This document shows, in pieces, positions 62,470 through 64,000 of a DNA stretch of 64,000 nucleotides. Every line of letters begins with the position of its first letter. Position 1 is the stretch's first letter. Origin of the DNA: an uncultured Bacteroidales bacterium (lineage in GTDB: Bacteria > Bacteroidota > Bacteroidia > Bacteroidales > FEN-979). The stretch spans positions 46,550 to 110,549 of the forward strand of contig CAIQUS010000094.1 in NCBI GenBank assembly GCA_903875045.1. Direction: 5' to 3'. A program made the translations under genes and the position numbers. The notes below the pieces were generated by a model that did not search any database, was not told the DNA's origin, and saw only the letters and a list, made by a program, of their open reading frames with translations.

Positions 62470-63822
62470 TCACTGACCCTGAACGATCACCCTTGCGCCT
62501 GCCACTACCTCATTCAAAAATACAATTCTTGCCATGTACATTCCCTGTGGCCAGCCGGAGGTGATTATTTGGATTCGGGTTTGATCATGAACCACATCCT
62601 GCGAAAACATCAGCTTGCCGGAGAGGTTGAAAACATCCAGACGGATTTTGTCCCATTGATGGTAGATGGTGGTGGTGGTCATGCCCTGGCCTGAGCTTTT
62701 TCTGATAAGCATCTGTGGCATTTCTACGGTGACATGACCAGTGGCGGGATTGGGGTAAACCAGCAACCGGGCCTCTTTTTCATATTCTTCCGGTTCCCTG
62801 ATAGCGGTAACCACCCCGCAATCATCCAGATCGGTGGTGTCTGATACGATAGGGTGTGGGCAAAGGCTGTCGTACACCCTGGGCATCGTATAAATGCTGT
62901 CAAAATCAAGGTTGAAATTCAATTTAAACAGATAGATGTGGGTATTGGTACCATTAACAGAAAACCCGCCGGTAACGAGGTATTTATGATCTTCGGTTAC
63001 AACAGCCGATCGAAACGTATTGACCACATTTGTCAGCAGGCTCCTTGTTTTGATTACATTGCCCAATGTATCCGTTTTGATAATGCCGTTTGAATCACTG
63101 ATATTTGTGTGATGACTCCATCCCCCGGCAATCAGCATGACCGAGTCGTTGATAAAATCGAGGGTGTTCGACATGCCTAATTGGGTACTGTCAATCAAAT
63201 CCCTGTAATAAACCTCGTTTCCGGCTGAATCAAATTTTAGAAAACTTGGTGAATCACCATACGGGATTGAATCTCTGAAATGGCGGGCGCTGCAATAAAA
63301 TTGACCGGAGGAATTCTCTGCGGGGTTTTGGGCCACATCGCCACGGTAGCCTGAATTTAACCCATAAATTAAATTCCACTGCTCGTTGCCATCCGCATCC
63401 GTTTTGATCATCAGTGGCCTGAGCCGCCAGATTGATAAAACAGAATCATAATAGTAACAATCACCGGTGATCAGGTAACCCCCGTCGGAAGTTACCATAA
63501 AGTCTCTGCACTCCTCATTGATGATGTTTGGGTCAGATTGTGCATACAATTTTTGCCATATCGGGTTACCGGTTTCATCCAGTTTAAACTACCATATTCT
63601 TTTGTTTTCCCAGTCCTGAAAATATTTTACCAGGGCAACATATCCATCGGGTATTTGTATGATCTTAAGCCCAAAGTCTGTGTTTCCGGGAGTAGAAAAT
63701 ATTTTACACCATTCTTTTTCGCCGCAAACATTGAGCTTTGTGAAAAATACATCATAATTCTCAGGGTCAAGACGGGTTGTAAAACCCGCCATAATCAAAC
63801 CATGATCACTTGTTTTTTCCAT
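62470..63822 (-). pseudogene. T9SS cargo protein with in-frame amber codon and no signal peptide
   Basis: One reading frame from ATG 63822 to 62470, broken only by TAG at 63591-63589. Before it: TSDHGLIMAGFTTRLDPEN and YFQDWENKRIW; after it: FKLDETGNPIWQKLYAQSD, the expected continuation of a repeat-propeller domain (TSDGGYLITGD occurs again). TGG to TAG would give RIWWFKLDE. The C-terminus (about 75 residues, LLVYPNPATGHVTVE through GMYMARIVF) is a type A T9SS sorting domain. Upstream the frame reaches a TAA near 63856 without a signal peptide, so the 5' end is lost too. Most simply a decaying gene; suppression of the stop is not excluded. Confidence 0.7.
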
Positions 63823-64000
63823 TTTATAGCATGCAACCTGATGGTGGGGATTAAATAATTTGTAACTAATCAGTGGTTAAAAAATAAGCGTTATTAACAT
63901 TTATTTGCAGTAATGAACAGGGTGATTTGAAGTTGAAATTTTGACTTTTTGAAATCCAGCACATACTAACAAATATTATTTTAAAAGTTGATAAACAAAC

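Overview
The window comes from a Bacteroidota chromosome, most likely near the order Bacteroidales. The evidence is a type IX secretion sorting domain, the recurrent -7 promoter word TAnnTTTG(C) that this phylum uses in place of the usual -10 box, near-absence of strong Shine-Dalgarno sites, a Rho factor with a long disordered insert, and families typical of the phylum (DUF4293, DUF1573, NamZ/DUF1343, GH3 fused to beta-lactamase). No rRNA, tRNA, CRISPR array, phage or insertion sequence was recognised.

Layout. 0-1.8 kb: 5' part of parE, divergent from a ScpB-like decarboxylase. 1.9-6.3 kb: surface-polysaccharide genes (flippase, formyltransferase/propeller fusion, GT4 glycosyltransferase) with a 53-bp palindromic tandem repeat between them. 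6.3-7.4 kb: nicotinamide riboside uptake and kinase pair; pnuC is frameshifted at a nine-A run. 7.5-19.4 kb: ion transport (CPA2 antiporter, PiT phosphate transporter, P-type ATPase, DedA protein, two tandem Kup potassium transporters), with a zinc protease and a His-rich membrane protein. 19.4-22.7 kb: split transketolase with a von Willebrand A gene between its halves. 22.9-29.5 kb: GH3/beta-lactamase fusion, two membrane proteins (one a rhomboid) and an ADP-forming acyl-CoA synthetase. 29.6-36.2 kb: three consecutive sensor kinases. 36.4-43.9 kb: prolyl oligopeptidase, TPR protein, lone receiver, DUF1295 protein, DAK2-DegV fusion. 44-55.3 kb: DUF1573 protein, aminotransferase, NamZ, LolC/E-type permease, hybrid kinase with a di-iron ODP protein, APS reductase, Mpl, Rho. 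55.5-61.9 kb: DUF4293 protein, phosphoesterase, secreted EEP-family protein, RmuC, RlmB, a GT-C-like membrane protein and a 67-aa partner. 61.9-63.8 kb: two decaying T9SS cargo genes.

Genes that appear to work together: PnuC plus NadR-type kinase (NAD salvage); GH3/NagZ-like fusion, NamZ and Mpl (peptidoglycan turnover and recycling, dispersed); ODP protein plus hybrid kinase (probable oxygen or redox signalling); the Kup pair, PiT, CPA2 antiporter and P-type ATPase (ion homeostasis).

The most unusual structure not explained by genes is a set of about ten short degenerate tandem arrays with strict 7-bp or 8-bp period. Most touch or contain the stop codon of a gene, one contains a start codon, and one is read as part of a protein. 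The word differs between sites but the architecture is shared, and two distant sites share the same octamer in the same orientation relative to the upstream gene. Also worth checking: a receiver-gene start codon inside a perfect 10-bp inverted repeat, divergent promoters whose -7 boxes overlap, an in-frame amber codon in a T9SS cargo gene, and several replaced catalytic residues.
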